Shown here: piece by piece, positions 62,267 through 64,000 of the stretch
How positions within the stretch are numbered: the stretch's first letter is position 1
Layout of the letters: every line of letters begins with the position of its first letter
NCBI GenBank assembly: GCA_040507005.1
Contig: JBEVVS010000036.1
Coordinates: 1 to 64,000 of the forward strand
DNA length: 64,000 nucleotides
DNA from: Thiodiazotropha sp040507005
GTDB lineage: Bacteria; Pseudomonadota; Gammaproteobacteria; Chromatiales; Chromatiaceae
Reading direction: 5' to 3'
Translations under genes and position numbers: made by a program
The notes under the pieces: generated by a model
The model's database searches: none
What the model was told of the DNA's origin: nothing
Seen by the model: only the letters and a program-made list of their open reading frames with translations

Positions 62267-64000
62267 ATGCTTCTGTTTGGCCTGGTACCGGGTCTGGTCA
62301 CCCCTAGCCTGGCAAAAGACTATCACCTCGAAAGGCCACCGCAAATGGAGCAGAAACTCAAGGCAGCCTACATCGCCAAAGGTATCGCTTACCGTCCGCG
62401 AACGGAACACTTCAATGAGGACGGTTCACCACGCTATATCAATCGTCTGATCCTTGAGGACTCCCCCTATCTGCTGCAACACGCTCACAATCCGGTGGAT
62501 TGGCATCCCTGGTCGGACGCGGCCTTTGCACGGGCAAAACAGGAAAACAAGCCGGTCTTCCTCTCCATCGGCTACTCCACCTGCCACTGGTGCCATGTGA
62601 TGGAGAAGGAGAGCTTCGAAGACACCACCATCGCCGCCTTCCTCAACGAGCACTTCATTCCCATCAAGGTCGATCGGGAGAGTCGCCCGGATGTGGACCA
62701 GGTCTATATGACGGCGGTGATGTTGCTGACCGGTCATGGGGGCTGGCCCATGTCGACCTTCCTAACTCCCCAGGGCAAACCCTTTTTTGGCGGCACCTAC
62801 TACACACCCCAACAGTTCACTTCACTCTTGCAGCAGGTATCACGGCTTTGGCAGGAACGTCCCACTGATATCCAGGAGCAGGCCGAGAAGGTGGCGGCAG
62901 CAGTTGAGGCCAACAACAGTCTCGAAGGTCAGGCCAAGGCGTTGAATGGCTCTATCATCGACACCGCGGTGGAGAACATGCAGCGCACATTCGATGAAAT
63001 CCAGGGCGGTTTTGGTCAGGCACCGAAGTTCCCCCGTGAGCCCTGGCTCTATCTGCTGCTGGACCAGGCCCAAAGAAAGGATGACAGGCAGGCGCTCGAG
63101 ATGCTCGAAACCACCCTCGACCAGATGGCCCGGGGCGGTATCTATGACCAGGTAGGGGGCGGTTTTCACCGCTACTCCACCGACTATGAGTGGCTGGTCC
63201 CCCACTTTGAGAAGATGCTCTACAACCAGGCCCATCTGAGCCGCATCTACCTGCTGGCATGGCGACTGACCGGTCGGGAGCAGTTCCGGCGTGTAGCCAC
63301 CCAGACCCTGGACTATGTATTGCGGGAGATGACCCTGCCAGAAGGAGGGTTCTACTCCGCCACGGATGCGGACAGCGAGGGGGAAGAGGGTCTCTTCTTC
63401 ACCTGGTCCCCGAATGAGATAGAGGCCGCGCTGGCACCAGAGGAGGCCAAGCTGGCCACTGAACTATATGGAGTGACCGCCCGGGGCAACTTCGAAGGCC
63501 GCAATATTCTTCACCTCAAACAGGGGTTGGAGGAGTATGCCGAACAGCAGGACCTGGAAATTGCTCCCCTGAGACTTAGGCTCGATGGTATCAATCAGCG
63601 GTTGTTACAGGTTCGAAACCGTCGTCCCCCGCCCCTGCGGGATGACAAGATCGTTACCGCCTGGAACGGCATGATGATCACCGCATTCGCCCAGGCCGCC
63701 CAGGTCCTGGATCAGCCGGCATATCGCCAGGCAGCCATCAAGGCGGCGGAAACCGTGTGGCGACACAACCGACACGAGAAAGGCCGGCTGTGGCGGGTCC
63801 ACTTGGAGGGTCAGTCCTCCATCGCCGCAACCCAGGAGGATTACGCCTATCTTGCCGAGGCACTGCTCTACATCTACGATCTGACCGCTGAAGCCAAATG
63901 GCTGCAGCGTGCCGAGGAGTTGGCACAGGCCTTGATCGATCGTTTTCTCGACAGTGACAACAACGGTTTCTTCATGAGTGAAGCCGAAACCGGCATCACT
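62267..64000 (+). CDS. DUF255/thioredoxin-domain protein (YyaL/SSP411-like), cut by window edge
   Basis: The reading frame is open from 62267 to the end of the window (578 codons so far). It contains the DUF255 hallmark SPYLLQHAHNPVDWHPW near residue 66 and the thioredoxin-like STCHWCHVMEKESFED (Cys106, Cys109). Downstream come the glycosidase-like helical repeats GGFGQAPKFPREP, GGIYDQVGGGFHRYS and DADSEGEEGLFFTW. It carries an apparent signal peptide (MLLFGLVPGLVTPSLA). A TTG at 62246 in the same frame would add an Arg-containing N-region and is a possible start. The gene continues beyond 64000. Family members are poorly characterised; here export to the periplasm is predicted. Confidence 0.9.
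   Translation, partial: MLLFGLVPGLVTPSLAKDYHLERPPQMEQKLKAAYIAKGIAYRPRTEHFNEDGSPRYINRLILEDSPYLLQHAHNPVDWHPWSDAAFARAKQENKPVFLSIGYSTCHWCHVMEKESFEDTTIAAFLNEHFIPIKVDRESRPDVDQVYMTAVMLLTGHGGWPMSTFLTPQGKPFFGGTYYTPQQFTSLLQQVSRLWQERPTDIQEQAEKVAAAVEANNSLEGQAKALNGSIIDTAVENMQRTFDEIQGGFGQAPKFPREPWLYLLLDQAQRKDDRQALEMLETTLDQMARGGIYDQVGGGFHRYSTDYEWLVPHFEKMLYNQAHLSRIYLLAWRLTGREQFRRVATQTLDYVLREMTLPEGGFYSATDADSEGEEGLFFTWSPNEIEAALAPEEAKLATELYGVTARGNFEGRNILHLKQGLEEYAEQQDLEIAPLRLRLDGINQRLLQVRNRRPPPLRDDKIVTAWNGMMITAFAQAAQVLDQPAYRQAAIKAAETVWRHNRHEKGRLWRVHLEGQSSIAATQEDYAYLAEALLYIYDLTAEAKWLQRAEELAQALIDRFLDSDNNGFFMSEAETGIT

Noticed and set aside
1..64000. CRISPR array, rRNA operon or transposase gene
   Set aside because: No regularly spaced direct repeats, rRNA segments or transposase-like frames were recognised anywhere in the window.

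Overview
This 64 kb window looks like the core chromosome of a free-living or symbiotic gammaproteobacterium, probably from the Chromatiales and sulfur-oxidiser side of the class. The assignment is an inference from gene content and order: fabA, a yihY-arsC-wrbA-hda-bolA run, coaD-rsmD-M16-M16 divergent from ftsY-ftsE-ftsX-rpoH, a bioB-F-H-C-D operon, rhodanese, SCO and TlpA-type redox proteins, and GspA/GspB. No plasmid, prophage block, insertion sequence with a transposase, rRNA operon or CRISPR array was seen. Both ends cut genes: proS on the left and a DUF255/thioredoxin-domain protein on the right.

Layout. 1-8 kb: proS end, fabA, a nucleoside transporter, a palindromic MITE-like element, an aldolase/dehydrogenase fusion, oxyR, cpdA, sfsA and a Pro/Tyr/Gln-rich secreted protein. 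8-11.5 kb (minus): a tight cluster of TlpA-like and SoxW-like thioredoxins, a TolC-type outer membrane protein, an HlyD-type adaptor and acylphosphatase, with no inner-membrane pump. 12-16.5 kb: a PilZ-like protein, an orphan phage-tail-fibre-like SGNH hydrolase and YihY. 16.6-20 kb: arsC, wrbA, hda, bolA and an alanine/glycine symporter. 20-26 kb: a TRAP transporter locus (TatT-like lipoprotein, DctP, cupin, DctQ, DctM) and an EamA exporter preceded by an attenuator-like leader. 26-35 kb: phosphopantetheinyl transferase, queD, amtB, unknowns, tRNA-Met, ychF, STAS and ParA proteins, an L,D-transpeptidase and an alanine-zipper lipoprotein. 35-45 kb: ggt, a ferredoxin, coaD, rsmD, paired M16 proteases, ftsYEX and rpoH. 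45-52.6 kb: a chemoreceptor, SCO protein, PstS-like protein, a large anchored surface protein and a secreted beta-propeller. 52.8-58 kb: biotin operon and comF. 58-64 kb: gspB, gspA, a Sel1 protein, a rhodanese and the DUF255 protein.

The best leads are regulatory. The rpoH upstream region carries a sigma-E-like promoter directly followed by a near-perfect CIRCE (HrcA) operator. The EamA gene is preceded by a leader with mutually exclusive antiterminator and terminator hairpins and a 33-codon ORF containing an RRR run. An intrinsic-terminator-like hairpin sits inside the ggt signal-peptide codons, just after the ferredoxin gene. Among proteins, the tail-fibre/SGNH fusion outside any prophage and the adaptor/TolC/thioredoxin cluster without a pump are the most unusual.
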